The translations under genes were made by a program, and so were the position numbers. From Trichobilharzia szidati (lineage: Eukaryota > Platyhelminthes > Trematoda > Strigeidida > Schistosomatidae): a DNA stretch of 64,000 bases. Numbering within the stretch: position 1 is the stretch's first letter; every line of letters begins with the position of its first letter. Positions 1-12,064 of the stretch are shown piece after piece. The DNA is taken from contig OX235271.1 of the NCBI GenBank assembly GCA_944472155.2, positions 101,135,256 to 101,199,255 on the forward strand. The letters run 5' to 3'. Below the pieces are notes generated by a model, which was not told the DNA's origin, ran no database searches, and saw only the letters and a program-made list of their open reading frames with translations.

Positions 1-945
1 TGTCTATGCCTTTTTTCTCTGTGACTGTTCTTACAATTTACAAGAATATATGTGTATAATTCAGGATAAAAAGAGGAATCTTTTGTTTCTACGCAATAAA
101 TGTAGTCTCTAATCTTTCACAAATGACTTTTACTCACCACTTGGATGGGATGAACAAAGAGAACCGCGATTTTATGATTTTCTAAGCTAAACGGTGTTCG
201 TTAACGTCTCCTCCATTTTTTTTTCAACAGGATGCTGGCAAAATGAAATTGCTGAGCCATTATTTCCATTAATAACTCGGATTTTTTGAATTATAGAAAG
301 CTTTTTAATTCCATTGAAATCTTTATAATTCATACACAACTGAAGATGAAGTGGAACTCGGATCTGAAGTAGGATTCAAGCCAGTAGCCAGTAATGTCTT
401 GCAGCTCAGCTGGTAGACTTCTAGACCAGTAATTCGGAGGCCGGTGCTTTTAATCCTGCCGATACCTAAATTTTCATTTCAACTTCAGTCATCACAAACC
501 CTACATGAATAACAGTCTGACAAACCAGGACTATCTCGGATAGTATTATTATCATACAGAGTTATCAATTTATGTTTAAAGGAATCACGTATTGTTCGAA
601 GTTCAGAATATTTTACCTGAGTAAATCTTATGTGTACTGGAAGCATCATTAAAGGCCAGTGTAAGCATTAGTATTAATTCTGGTGGCCTGTTTGAAAGTT
701 AGGTTACTTATTCTTCCATCTACATATGATTATTACGAAGTCATATTTACAAAAAATAGCGTTATCTTTCATCAGCGTTATCAAATTTAATACATGAAAC
801 AAACAGAAGAAGTAAACAAAGTGGCTAAGTACTCAAAAATTTCCCACTTTTCAGTAACAATGAACCTTCGATAACCCCATAGGTTCTTTATCGAATTCAA
901 ATATACTGTTTAAATATTTAATGGTAGAAATGCTGATGATCGTTT
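1..945. other. No gene seen
   Basis: A+T-rich sequence with only short chance reading frames. The only structured part is a weak tRNA-like stretch near 396-470, listed separately. Confidence 0.5.
396..470 (+). repeat. Decayed tRNA-like sequence
   Basis: An A-box-like stretch (AGCTCAGCTGGTAG) near 402 is followed about 40 bases later by a poor B-box relative (GGTGCTTTTAATCC). The spacing suits a tRNA-derived repeat, but the T-arm is not convincing, so this is not a working tRNA gene. It does not match the F1-F4 repeats closely. Confidence 0.3.
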
Positions 946-1503
946 CATTGGACACTAGTTAGTAACTAGTGTAGTGTTTCTAGTCCTTTGTTTTCTGCAG
1001 ACTGAATTCTGTCAGTCAAGTCTGCAAGGTGGCCACCATTCTAGGTGGCTCATTATCACGGTACACTTTGAATTGTTTACATTAGATGGTTGATGGCAAT
1101 TGGTAGGAAGCCTTGGACTTAGGTAACGTCTGCAGCAAACAAAGGACTAGAGAAATCACACTAGTTACTGACTGGTGTCCAATCAAAGTCTCCAATACAG
1201 TCATACAGGAGATCAGTCAAGGGCCCGAATAGCTCAGTGGCAACGTTTCTGACTGCAGCAGTGGATGGTGACTAGGGTTCGAATCTCAGAAGGGACATGT
1301 GTTTCTAGTTGACGATTGCAAATTACCACGAAACGTGGGTCCAAAACTTCCTATCAACTGCCTCCGGCCATCTAATCACAGTAATTTAGAGTTCATCGTG
1401 ATGGTGAGCCACCTAGCATGGCAGCCACATTGCAAACTTGACTGATAGATTTCAGTCTGCACCAAACAAAGGACTAGACGCATGGTCCTAGTTAGCATCA
1501 AAT
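946..1503 (+). repeat. F2 tRNA-like hammerhead repeat with inverted arms
   Basis: The copy opens with the F2 arm (ATTGGACACTAGT...), runs into an inverted copy of the F2 tail, and returns through the complementary arm ending near 1190. A tRNA-like segment (A-box GAATAGCTCAGTGG near 1227, B-box GGTTCGAATCTC near 1278) follows, then a hammerhead-like core near 1300-1340. In that core TTGACGA replaces CTGACGA and GAAAC is kept. A second outward arm ends near 1503. The same order recurs at 9434 and 32811. The ribozyme is decayed at C3. Confidence 0.75.
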
Positions 1504-3690
1504 AAAAGTAAACTGTCTCTTAGCTAACAGGTATACGAAGAAAATTGTCAGCCAATTGTTGTTTCAGAGTTATCTAGTGAAATCTAATGAAGGGAGATAT
1601 GCTGTCATAAAATGTATTCTGAAGCATCTAAAACTTATTTTACTCCCAAAATACACTTTTCCTTTTCATGTTAAGTTTGAATATCTTTTTGTTAGTTGGC
1701 TTGCACATTGACATTAGCAGAGAAATTAATTTAGTGTGTTTGATTTACTACGATAAAAGATATCAGTCAGTAACTGAGGTCATTCTTTATGTGTAAATCA
1801 TGTCTACGAATCAAGGAAACGTAGATTATAATAACTCTAGAAGTACAACATTTTGTATATCATAAATTTAGTGAGTCTTTTCGTATTGTTTTTGTGAAGC
1901 CTACTTGATTTTCTTTAAAAGTGAGGGAATATCCTCCCAGCTTGAGAAAGGGATAAAACTATAGAGGTTAAACTGTTGGCTATGGGTATTTGTTGAGTAT
2001 CAGTTTATAAACAGGATTTATCTCAATCTGGATGAGTTCTCATATTGCTTTATTAAACTCATCCATCACAGAAATATGTTTAAATAGAAACAATTTTTCA
2101 TAAAATCTGAATAACAGCATCGAATTCAAAGTTCTTTTTCTGCCGGTGACTAGCATTTCGTCCTGTTTGTGACTCGTCAGGTGTTTTAATCTACTCCGAA
2201 TTGACTGATGACATTTCCACTTTGATTTGAATCCAACATCCATCGCTTATCCCACCGAAATGTTAACCATCAAGTACAGAAACTAATGACTTTGAGATGG
2301 TTATCAATTGTAATACTGAGGCATCCATTCAAAAAGCCCACAAGGAGGATCAGATTAGTTCAGATATTTATTTTTTAGTACTTAAGTATAGAAATTGCTC
2401 ATACTGTTTCCTTGTAACATGAAAAAGTTGCATTCATTAGTTCAAGGTAGATAATGAATAGACAGAAGACTTTAAGTAACACAAAACAAGGCAAGAAATA
2501 ATGCAATTAAAATTAATGAAACTTGTTACTACTATAATAATAATCATTATCATACGGATAAATATCGAAATAATTCAATAATGAATAGAAGGCAGTTGTT
2601 AAAAACTGATCGACTAGTGAATTAAACTTATCAACAGTTGGTATGATATTGCTATAAATTTATTATTACACACAAATACCATTCACTTCAGTCTTATGGA
2701 ACTGTTACATTGAACATTTGGTTTTTCTACAAACAGATAAATAATGAATGGATTCAAAGAATGTTCTGACACTGTCAATTTTTAATATCATTCTTCATCA
2801 TTACAAAATTAACCATTTTTTATGTCATGCTTACTTTACATGGAACATTTGGTTACATCAAGCGTGGGATTTTCGTATTGTGAAGAATAAATATTTTTAA
2901 AAGATCTCTACATATTCGGTAACATAATTTTACTATTTCCTCATGCTATGGAGCCAAATAGATTCCGGCAATTGTTCAGTTCATTAAAAATGTTCATTTA
3001 GGGGAACTCATTAGGGTGGATTTCTAAAGCAACGTCAAATAACTCGACTATGACTAATGACACAGGTCAGTATCGAAGAATTAACGAAACAAGTAAGTGA
3101 AATTAATGATAAGATAGTATACGAATTTCAGTATATCTAGTATATAAATCTCAAGGAGGAGAAATACTTTTACTGTTGACATATTTCACAGTTGGTCAGT
3201 TACTGACTTGTACAGATCCAGTATGACTTATGAAGTGATCAAAAATAGTACATTTACAAATCCAAGATGCCTGATAAAATTTACATTTAGGAACTGTGTA
3301 ACTAAAAAAAGACTTGTAAAACTTGTGTTTGTAACAGGCCAGCATTTGATTGATTACATAATAATTGTCGATAAAATAGGGGTTTTGTTAACTAGGCTCG
3401 TGTCCATAATAATTCCATAGACACAGAATAAAGGAAGGTTAAAAGCTCTTCGCTGAATAGAACAGGAAAGATTAGTAGTCAGTATTTCAATTTAGCTGAG
3501 TGGCATTCTATACAAACTTTGAGTTATTCTGAGAATAAACGGAAGTAGACGAGTTGAATGAATTTCTTTAGGTCTCACAATAATCCGAAACTAAGAGGTC
3601 AAGACTTGTGTAAGCCTTGGGATATGCCAAGTTTCATAGAGTTTTAATTTATCGTTCGTAAATTAACTTATTCGCAGACTGTTATCTTGG
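1504..3690. other. No gene seen apart from one truncated repeat
   Basis: A+T-rich, with scattered short frames of no recognisable product. The only structured part is the Sm-alpha fragment at 2142-2190. Confidence 0.5.
2142..2190 (-). repeat. Truncated Sm-alpha-type hammerhead
   Basis: Read on the minus strand, CTGACGA (2174-2180) is followed by a short stem II and GAAA (2156-2159), then TGCTAGTCACC. The segment that normally holds the cleavage site and the 3' strand of stem I is deleted. The conserved half-site is clear, but the molecule could not fold into a complete ribozyme. Confidence 0.6.
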
Positions 3691-3873
3691 TTGATGGTGG
3701 CGAGCGTAGGAATTTAGGATGCTCATTTCGTATCTATTCGGGACTCATCATCTGCTTGTATCTGCACCTCCAGTGAGTGATATGGTTCCCACTGAGAATT
3801 CAAATCCTTCATGTGTTGTTTCAAACGGAAAACAGGACGAAATGCGCACCCTGGATTTCACTGTTAGACACAA
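3691..3873. repeat. Sm-alpha-type foldback, decayed
   Basis: A minus-strand half (3691-3770) carries ATGATGAG, a stem II and GAAA. It is followed by a plus-strand half (3822-3873) with AGGACGAAATGCG and CCTGGATTTCACTG, which are the hallmark Sm-alpha hammerhead segments. The halves face opposite ways, as in the better copy at 29381. Both cores have substitutions. Confidence 0.55.
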
Positions 3874-5369
3874 CCAACCGAAGTAACATCATCCTAACCT
3901 TTAATCAAACCATTCGTTCTAGGAGCCAACATGCTAATAGAGGCCTAGCGTTCTGACCAAACACAATCAGTTGATGGGAAATGCCTATTGACCTAAAACC
4001 AAATGATTATTCAGACTGGCTGTCTGATTGGCTGAGAGACTGGATTCTGTTAAAGAATCGAAATGCTGAAAGACTACAGTTTACAAAACAAACTCCAGAA
4101 GACAATAATCTGAAACCTGAAACACCTTTACTATATTACTTCATGTTTCTATACTGTTTACAAACATTCAGGTATGTAAAACTAACGACACAGTCTTTCA
4201 GCAGAGTCATCCACTTCCACGACTAAAAAAATGAACCTAAACAATCTTTTCATACACACGAATGGCCATTTCCAGTTTAATTAGAAAATTCAAGAAAATC
4301 ACATGGCGTCATCATTTGCATAATGAAGATACTAAGATCTAAAATGTTGAATTAGTTATCATTTATGTTTCCTAGTAGAGCTTATGCAAAGATTGGCTTG
4401 AAGCAAATACCTTGACGAATAACTCCCAGTATTACAGATAGTGAAGTATTGTAGAGTATCACGTCCCAAATAAACGACCTACCAAATAATCGCGTACACC
4501 CTATCAGACTATTTCTGTTTTAACATCCATTCTGTTCACTCTAATCATTAAGCAGCTTGAAATTCTATCTTGATTTTTTTACACTTAGTGTTGGGTATAA
4601 CATTTGGGTTACGGATTAGGTTAGGATTGGGGTTTGGTTAGGGTTAGTATTGAGTTAAGATTAGGATTAGAGTGAGTAAGTTTATTTTTATTAATTTATT
4701 CGTCTTAAATATGTGTTTCTGAATAATAATGTATTATTATCATACAGCTATTCTGATTGATGATACAAGGTCACTGTCTTCGGTTGTGCTAATTTATGGT
4801 TACCGCCCTAAGTTCAAAATGCTTTCCAATTATTTCTGTCTAAAGTGAAAATATACACCGTTTCATCTTTTCACTGTAATCGGAAAAGTTTGTAAATTAT
4901 GAGTAACGACTTATATAAAATCTAATAGTTCATTATTCCCCTGATAATTGTAAAAACAGAACAGACAGAAAAGTTGAAAAGTAATCGTATATCTTTTAAT
5001 GTAGGCGGAGAAATTTACACTTGTTAAAGACAGAAACTGACTATCACGAACAGATAAGAAATATAAAAACATTAGTAGCATATTACAATGTTAGATGACA
5101 TCTACACATAATTTGTATGTCGAGACAATCTGCTGACTTCCGCTATCTCTATGACAGACAATCGTGATTCGTAGATTTTTATCTTTCTAAATTCAAAAAA
5201 TGTGTGTTGATTCAAGCTTGGCTTTTAAAATACTTATCTCATGGAGTCATTTTAATTATAATACTTGAAGAAAACGCTATGTTATAAGATGAAATTATTA
5301 CTGATACTAGACCAATAGTTTTGGGAGAACCACTGTATGCCTATAAACTTTATTAATTATCAAGTATTG
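3874..5369. other. No gene seen
   Basis: Apart from the telomere-like tract at 4590-4672, only A+T-rich sequence and short frames without recognisable products. Confidence 0.5.
4590..4672 (+). repeat. Degenerate telomere-like tract
   Basis: A run of imperfect TTAGG/TTAGGG-like units (GGATTAGG, TTAGGATTGG, TTAGGGTTAG, TTAGGATTAG) spans about 80 bases. Schistosome telomeres are TTAGGG, so this resembles an old interstitial telomeric repeat. It is imperfect and short. Confidence 0.45.
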
Positions 5370-5960
5370 GCCTTGTAGGGATTTTGTTTAATTGGTTGGA
5401 GGATTTCATCATGAGCTGACATCAGTTAGAGAAACGCTTGAAAACTCACCAAGGAGTACTGGATAGCTGTTTCTGTGGTCCTAATTCGGGACAACTCGGC
5501 AGTATGCACCCACCGCCACGGTTCGAACCCAGGACCTTCTGTCTACAAGACAAGCTCGTATACCATTCAGCCACTGGGACCTGACCCAATGGCCAGCTCG
5601 TGAATTCTAAATTCTGCCAATTCACTCAAAACATAGCGCGACCACTTCGCAATGTCTTCTTCGATGAGTTACTGCCTCACCTTCAACCTCCTGCACCCTA
5701 TTGGTCACGGCTTCCCACTAGAACCCAGGTAACAACCTACCTGAATAGGACCAGTCGCTAGTGAGCATCAGATCAATTTTCAAGTATTGGTTTTGTAGGG
5801 ATTTTTGTTTGATTGGTTGGAGGAGCTCGCCTTTTAACCAGAAGGTCCTGGGTTCGAACCCCGATGGGTGCGTACTGATGAAGATCCCCAAAATAGAACG
5901 AAACAGCTGTCCAGTACTCTCAGGTTTATTAATTATATTATTCAACTCCAGATTAAATGT
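5370..5960. repeat. F1 hammerhead repeats as an inverted pair
   Basis: A minus-strand F1 unit (about 5395-5760: arm, decayed hammerhead, tRNA-like B-box GGTTCGAACCC inverted near 5520) is followed by a plus-strand unit (5778-5935: B-box GGTTCGAACCC near 5850, then hammerhead with ACGAAACAGCTGTCC). Both are preceded by the same flank, CAAGTATTGG...TGTAGGGATTTT, at 5362 and 5780. The plus-strand core reads ATGAAGA where CTGAAGA is expected and stem II is weakened, so neither ribozyme looks intact. Confidence 0.75.
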
Positions 5961-8239
5961 CCATTTCTGGGGGTAATAATATCTCCCATTCTACTCAATG
6001 AATTTATAACTAATGCTTAGACACTATACACATAGGTGGTCTCGATTATGTATTTAATGAATGTAAACATTTTGACTTCTGAGAACAATACTATCAAAAT
6101 CTCCTCTCAAAACAGTATGTCCAATAACTGGATGTAATTACACTGGTGCATAACACAACTGATTTACTCAAATATTTTAGGAAGTAAGAGTTTCTGAAAT
6201 GAAATTTTTTCTCCTTTTTTCAATTATTACGTAATCATCGTTTGTGCATCACTCATTTTGTTAAATGCAAAATTCGAGGAGGAAACTCACCCGAACGTAC
6301 TTTGAAAACCCAAAATATTCAGATCATAATATGTGGGGTGTATGCTGTACTAACTTTTTTATCACTGCTTTTACTCTTCCTTTAACATTTTAACATCTGA
6401 TTTTCTTCTGAAGTAAATTGGTGGATGGTGACTAGCAGTGGAATCCAGGATGGGCATTTCATCCTATCTGGGACTCGTCTTCTGGATGTACCTGTATTCC
6501 CCAGTCGGTGAGTGATTGTGTTCCCAGTGAGGCCCTAACCCACTATCAAATTTGAATTAAATAATCCTATTTCTTTTCTACACTTATACTCAGAGTATTT
6601 AAAATGATATTTATCATGGAGCTTAACGCTGAGACAATAAAATACTTATTTCTCACATTCCAATATTCATTTTCTATGTAAAATCCCTGTAAACAGTTCA
6701 TCTTTCAGTACAGTATACGATCAGCTGAATATATTCAACATCTCAGTCTTGATGAAAAACACGATTTATAAAACTGATAGCTTCAGTAATTTCACAACAG
6801 TGTCACATAAATTTCACTGTTTGTAGTGAAATTATTACGGAAACTATCAATTCTCTTTGACAGTCTTAAATAGTAACAAAGATGAATTGCTTTTTTCTTC
6901 CATATTGGCTGCAACACCTAAGAAAATTGAAGATAGGTTACACTTTTGAATCAAAATGCCGACCTTTATTCCAAAAATCGACATTCTAAATACAAATCAA
7001 AGTAAAATCAGATCAGTGATTTTGTAATTTTAGTTTTTAGGTCACTGACAGATAACAAACAATGTGTACTTTTTCAAATGATTTAAACTCATTCATCAAT
7101 ATGATTAATTTGTAAAACAGAAAACAACAGAATATTATAACATTTTTGAATGTATTTTCTTTTCTTTCAAAGTTCAATATGTCTTTTAAGGTCGTACTCA
7201 TAAATCATTGAAATAACAACCGCAAAGTCAAACAATGTGTTATATAAGAATAAACCCTTATCAGTTCAATTCAATCACTATCAAAATCAGGTTGAACTTA
7301 TTTACCTTTCCTACAGAATAAAGTTAAGCCAGCCACTAAGATATATGAACCTATTAGCTAATTTTTTTGGATTATGAAAATATTGTTAGATTAGTGATAT
7401 GATTAATGTGAAATTTCCCAACGTAAAAATCAGCGCTGCTATTTTCTGAAGCTGTTTTACAGTTGAATGCAGCTGAGTAAAGTTCCCTACTGGAATGTCC
7501 GTAAATAAAGGTATTGTAAATGGAATGCTAACTAAATACTGGTGTCCAACCTAGAAATATCTGTTGAACGCAACATAGCGTCTGCCTGCTGTCTACTCCA
7601 ACCACTCACCAACAATAAAAACGAACATCAAAACTGTTATAAGTGAAGATCTTTAGCTAAACGAAAAATGTAGCAGAAGTTTTATTATCAAGAGAGGCGT
7701 AATATACCACTGGTAGAAGTATTCAGCAAAACCGACATGTTGAGAAAATCACATAGCTTACGTAACAGTGATTTACTTATCTAGTTAGTGGTGAAAACGA
7801 ATGTAATCCGTATATTCTAATTCAAGTCCTTCAGAAGATTCCTATATCTATGTTTCTGTGTGTATTAAACTGAAGCATTAGAGGACATTTTAAATAATTT
7901 ATTCTGTGTTATTTCGGTGTCTGCTACTCACATACCGATATAAGTAGTTTACGAAGCAACGTCTTCGGAGAACTGTGATAATTTAAACATAAACAGAAAC
8001 GTTATTCTAGAAGAAACCCAAGAAGTCGGTTGCAGTTGTGAAGAGAAACTAGTAAGACACAGACGATGAATAAAGAAAAATTCTTAGTACTGAATGTCTT
8101 ATATTATTTGCAACTAATGGAATTAATGAAAAGTTTATCATAATAAAGTGTTGGTCTGTAGAGTTTTGATAGATTCCAAGGTAAATGTCTCCACGAACCG
8201 ACATCACTTAACGGTGCTACTAAGTCATAAACTAGCAGA
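5961..8239. other. No gene seen apart from one Sm-alpha fragment
   Basis: A+T-rich, with no long reading frame and no recognisable exon. The Sm-alpha fragment at 6410-6537 is the only repeat I can name. Confidence 0.5.
6410..6537 (-). repeat. Sm-alpha-type hammerhead repeat
   Basis: On the minus strand the order is stem I strand, AAGACGA (for CTGATGA), GTCCCAGATAGGAT, GAAA, then the cleavage-site region and CCTGGATTCCACTGC, ending in CCACCAATTTACTTC. This is the arrangement of the schistosome Sm-alpha hammerhead. C3 and U4 are substituted and the cleavage triplet reads ATC, so activity is doubtful. Confidence 0.65.
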
Positions 8240-8395
8240 AGTTAGAATTCACCAGCTGTTGGATTCTAACCCAGTAAGTGAGCGGTAGCATGCTGATCTG
8301 GATTCGATCCCTGATGACATTGTGGGAGCACACTGCTGAAGAATCTCAAACCAGAGTGAGACAGCTATCTAGTGCTCCTGGGTATTTGATGATCT
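8240..8395 (+). repeat. F1-like tRNA-hammerhead repeat, decayed
   Basis: A short tRNA-like segment with B-box GGATTCGATCCC (near 8303) is followed by CTGAAGA, a short stem II (ATCTC/GAG) and GAGACAGCTATC, then TAGTGCTCC. This is the F1 order with substitutions in GAAAC and the cleavage site. Confidence 0.6.
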
Positions 8396-8529
8396 TCTAA
8401 ATAATATCGGTTCGTGATGGTATTTCATTTTTTAAAATTTTCATTGTATTTTATCATAATAAATATTATTTTGTACTTATCGGTGTTGTTGTCTTTAGTT
8501 TATTTGATGTTCATCTATGTATGAATTAT

Positions 8530-8985
8530 AAGATCAGAGACTTGCACTGCGCGTCATAAAGAGCATCTCAAACAAACTACAGACCTTCATTAACAGTTGC
8601 CTTCGCTCAATACTCAAGATCAGATGGCCGGCCAGAAAAGATCAGCAACAGGGATCTCTGGCAATGAGCGAACCAACACAGCAGGAACCGATTGTGAAAC
8701 AAATAGGCAGGAAGAAATGGAGATGGATTGGCTGGCCATACTCTGAGGAAACCATCAAGTGACATCACTAGACAAGCCATTGCTCGAGTGGAACCCGAAA
8801 GGGAAGTGGCGAGTTGGTCGTCAGTGCAAGGGTGACTTGGAGGAGGTCATGTGAAAAGGAGATGAAAACGAGTGGGCAGACTTGGAGCCAGGTGAAGACT
8901 CTGGCAGAGAACAGAACGCAATGGAGACGCATGGCTGAAGCCCTATGTTCCTGTAGGAATTCAAGGATACAATAATAATAATAAT
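8530..8985 (+). pseudogene. RTE retrotransposon (SR2-like) 3' end
   Basis: The sequence encodes, with breaks, the C-terminal tail typical of trematode RTE elements: KKWRWIG near 8713, then a clean stretch reading WNPEGKWRVG near 8788, VTWRRSCEKEM near 8830, and EALCS near 8938. It ends in an AATAATAAT tail near 8970-8985, as expected for RTE 3' ends. The copy is 5'-truncated near 8530 and lacks the reverse transcriptase core. It is nearly identical to 56705-57145, so both are recent copies of one subfamily. Confidence 0.8.
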
Positions 8986-9270
8986 CTTGAAACGGAACTC
9001 TTAATGACCTAAGTTTCACCGTTGCTTTCTTAATTCTGGATCATTTGATTAAGCAGTTGACGATCACTTTTAGATCTCTCCTTTTATGAACAAATTCTTC
9101 TGTTTTGATAATCAGACGATGACATAGTAAAAAACAGTAGTGGCTCATATGGTTAACGCATAAAACTGTGTCAGATTGCTGATATGACCATATACACAAA
9201 TACCTTAACGATATGTAAGGTAGAAATAATACAGTGGATTAATTCCAAGGCATATAATGCATGTTTAAGT

Positions 9271-9421
9271 TTTTACGAGTTGATCACGGATTGATATCAG
9301 TTAGAGAACCATTGAAAACCAGGGAGTACTGGACAGCTGTTTCAATGGTTCTCTAACTGATATTAATCCGTGATCAACTCGTAAAAACATAACTAACCCT
9401 TACAAACCAAACTATAGAAAA
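9271..9421. mobile_element. F1 foldback with the interior deleted
   Basis: Two 49-base arms (9269-9317 and 9340-9388) are complementary with a single mismatch and enclose only 22 bases. The arms are the F1 ends. The tRNA-like part is gone and only the cleavage-side fragment of the hammerhead (GTACTGGACAGCTG) remains in the loop. A 12-base direct repeat, GCATGTTTAAGT, lies at 9259-9270 and 9422-9433, so this is a complete insertion. The 3' tail outside the arm (ACTAACCC...CTATAGAAAA) also occurs in the copy at 10686. Confidence 0.8.
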
Positions 9422-9433
9422 GCATGTTTAAGT

Positions 9434-10125
9434 ATTTTTGATTGGACACTAGTCAGTAACTAGTGTAATGTGTCTAGTCCTATCTTTGGTGTAGGCTGAA
9501 TTTAACCAGTCAAGTTTGCAATGTTGGCCACCATGTTACGTGGCTCGCCCTCACGGTGCACTGTGATATGTTAGTATTCGATGGTTGGAGACTGTTGACG
9601 GGAAGCCTTGGTCCTGCGTTTCGTGCTAGTTGGCACTCGTCAGCAAGGAACTCATGTCCCTTCTGAGACTCGAACTCGAGTCACCACCCAGTGCTGTAGT
9701 CAGAGACCACTGAGCTATTCAGGCTCGCTATTTGATCTCCAACTAGCTCGAAACCTAGGTCCAAAACTTCCTGCCGATTGCCTCCAACCATCTACTATCA
9801 ACGATTCACAGTGCACCGTGATGGTAAGCCAGCTAGCATGGCCACATTGCAAAACTGACTGATAGAATTAAGTATGCACCAAAGATAGGACTATACATAT
9901 TACACTAGTTACTGACTAGTGTCCAATCAAAAATATCCAATACAGTCCAGCAGGAGGTCAGTCGTGAGCCCGAACTGCTCAGTAGTAACGCCTCTGACTG
10001 CAGCAGTGGGTGACTTGGGTTCCAATCTCAGAGGGGACATGAGATCCTTACTGACGAGTGCCAACTAGCACGGAACCTATATGCAAAGCTTCCTGCAAAT
10101 TGCCTCCAACCATCTAATGTGTAAG
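9434..10125 (+). repeat. F2 tRNA-like hammerhead repeat with inverted arms
   Basis: It starts directly after the F1 target-site copy. The arms TTTTTGATTGGACACTAGT (9437) and its complement (ending near 9930) bound a foldback. That foldback holds a minus-strand hammerhead (CTGACGA, GTGC/GCAC stem II, GAAAC near 9623-9650), a minus-strand tRNA-like part, and a plus-strand 3' half-hammerhead near 9742. A second tRNA-like part (A-box near 9980, B-box GGTTCCAATCTC) and a plus-strand hammerhead (CTGACGA, intact stem II, GGAA in place of GAAA) follow at 10055-10085, and the F2 tail ends near 10118. No core is complete. Confidence 0.75.
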
Positions 10126-10685
10126 CATTCCACCATGTCTTCATTTTTATAATGATACATTGGGTGGTGACCGTATAGAGAAGGACTTCATTGAAAAAAT
10201 ATTTCACAAATCTGATTTCTTTTTACCAAAATATTGATGAATTGACAAGAAAAAGGTCAATAAAAATATTCCTTGTTATACTTCCAGTAATCATTTAGAA
10301 ATGAGTTCAGCTGTAACAAAGTGACATCTAATTTCATGAAGTGGCATGGAATGCATGCGTAACTCTCTTCTGTCACTTCAACGTAACATTCTCTTTTGAA
10401 GACAGACTTTTCATTTCTTCTGTTCACTTAGTTATATATATATATATATATGTATCAAACGAAATGATCAAAAGTTATGCTAAAAATGTTATTCACAAAA
10501 GCTAAAACCTGCGGTTGAAAACTAATGTGAAATGTCGTTAACTTCATCAGAAAGTGTCAGTCACCGTAATGCACTGTTCATCCATTCTTTTCATTATGCT
10601 CGTAGTTCAGTTGGAAAAATGCATATTTACTAATTGACACTAACCATACAATGTTTATATTACTGTTGTTGGCTCACAGTTGATT
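10126..10685. other. No gene seen; TA microsatellite
   Basis: A+T-rich, with a TA run at about 10433-10450. No recognisable frame. Confidence 0.5.
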
Positions 10686-11094
10686 TTTACGAGTTGATCA
10701 CGGATTGATATCAGTTAGAGAACCATTAAAAACCAGGGAGTGCTGGACAGCTGCTTTTCATCCTAGTTTGGGAATCATCGACAGTACGCACCCACAAACA
10801 GGGGTTCGAACCCAGGACCTTCCGGTTACAAGGCAAGCTCGTATACCATTCAGCCACTGGGACCCGATTCAATGGCTCATGAATTCTAACTTCTACCAAT
10901 TCGTGATTTAGCGCGACCCCAACCAATGTCGTTGGTGGGACATCCATCCTCACACGTGACTGGATGGACCTCACTGGTCACAACTTCTCACTAGAACTCC
11001 AGGAAACTCCAGGTTCTCTAACTGATATCAATCCGTGATCAACTCCTAAAAAAACTAATCCTGACAAACTAACTATAGAAACTTACAGCTGATT
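10686..11094 (-). mobile_element. F1 tRNA-hammerhead repeat, complete insertion
   Basis: The ends are inverted arms: TTTTTACGAGTTGATCACGG at the left and its complement near 11030. The minus strand carries a tRNA-like part (B-box GGTTCGAACCC near 10802, A-box relative near 10850) followed by a hammerhead with CGATGATTCC and GATGAAAAGC, so the core is damaged. A 10-base direct repeat with one mismatch (ACAGTTGATT at 10676, ACAGCTGATT at 11095) marks the insertion. The outer tail (CTAATCCTGACAAACTAAC) matches the copy at 9271. Confidence 0.75.
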
Positions 11095-12064
11095 AACAGA
11101 AATAATGACAGTTTAACTGAAATATACCAGGTTAGTAATAACATCTCTTACCATAGTGCTGCATAATGGGATTTTGAATTTCTGAGGAAGCTATCACTTA
11201 TACAAGAATGAAATAACGTTATCCCTACGGCAGATGATCAGCACTGGAAACCACACTAAACAAGCCTTCCTGATGATTGCTTCTAACCCCCGTTAAAACA
11301 GTCTGCCATACTGACAGTTGTATTCGTACACATCATATATCTGCACTGGTGAAAGACAATCATTTCACTCACCCTGTAATAATTTATTCCTACCTTATTG
11401 ACTGCTCGCATAAATACTCTTCCTCAGTATCATGATACTTCAGTCAATCTGAATATTTCTCGACTATATATATATTTAATTTGATAGAAAAGCATTTTCT
11501 TTTTACAAGCCTGTAACTTCGTATATTTTCTTGGTTCATTGAAATGATATCAGTAAACTGAAGATCTATATAAGTATGCCCTAGTAATCTGACACAAATC
11601 ATTCACGAGGAAATGAATGGATAATTATCATATACACAGAGAATACCACAGAAAGAAAAAGAATCTGAGAATTCACTACTATTATTATTATTATTATCGT
11701 CATCAGCAGCAGAAGCAGCATTGTAGTTGGTATCCCTAGGGATGCACACACGCACACACTCCCATTTATCATCACTTGATTATAATAAATTTTGATTGAA
11801 TGTTTGTAAGATAAACAAAATTTATAACCTGGGCTTATTTTCTGTCTTCAGTTAACCATCTAAACTGTATACTGTAGCTGTTCGAATAGTTGAATGAGCA
11901 AGTGAGTTCTGCAAATTTCATAAACACTGTAAACAGATACATACATACACAGTTATTGTAAATAATACGGATTAGTGCCAGAGATAAATTTTACTCTGTA
12001 AGATTATAAATAATAAGTGATGCATAATTAAATTCTTCAACTGAAAGAAGTATTATGATCACAT
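11095..12064. other. No gene seen
   Basis: Contains a possible F2-tail fragment (AGCCTTCCTGATGATTGC near 11260), an ATT run at 11679-11697 followed by CAG-like units, and otherwise plain A+T-rich sequence. Confidence 0.45.

Noticed and set aside
8768..9019. 83-codon minus-strand frame as a gene
   Set aside because: It is the shadow of the RTE tail; the same frame recurs at 56945-57283 opposite the second RTE copy.
10433..10450. TA run as a structured element
   Set aside because: A simple microsatellite without further structure.
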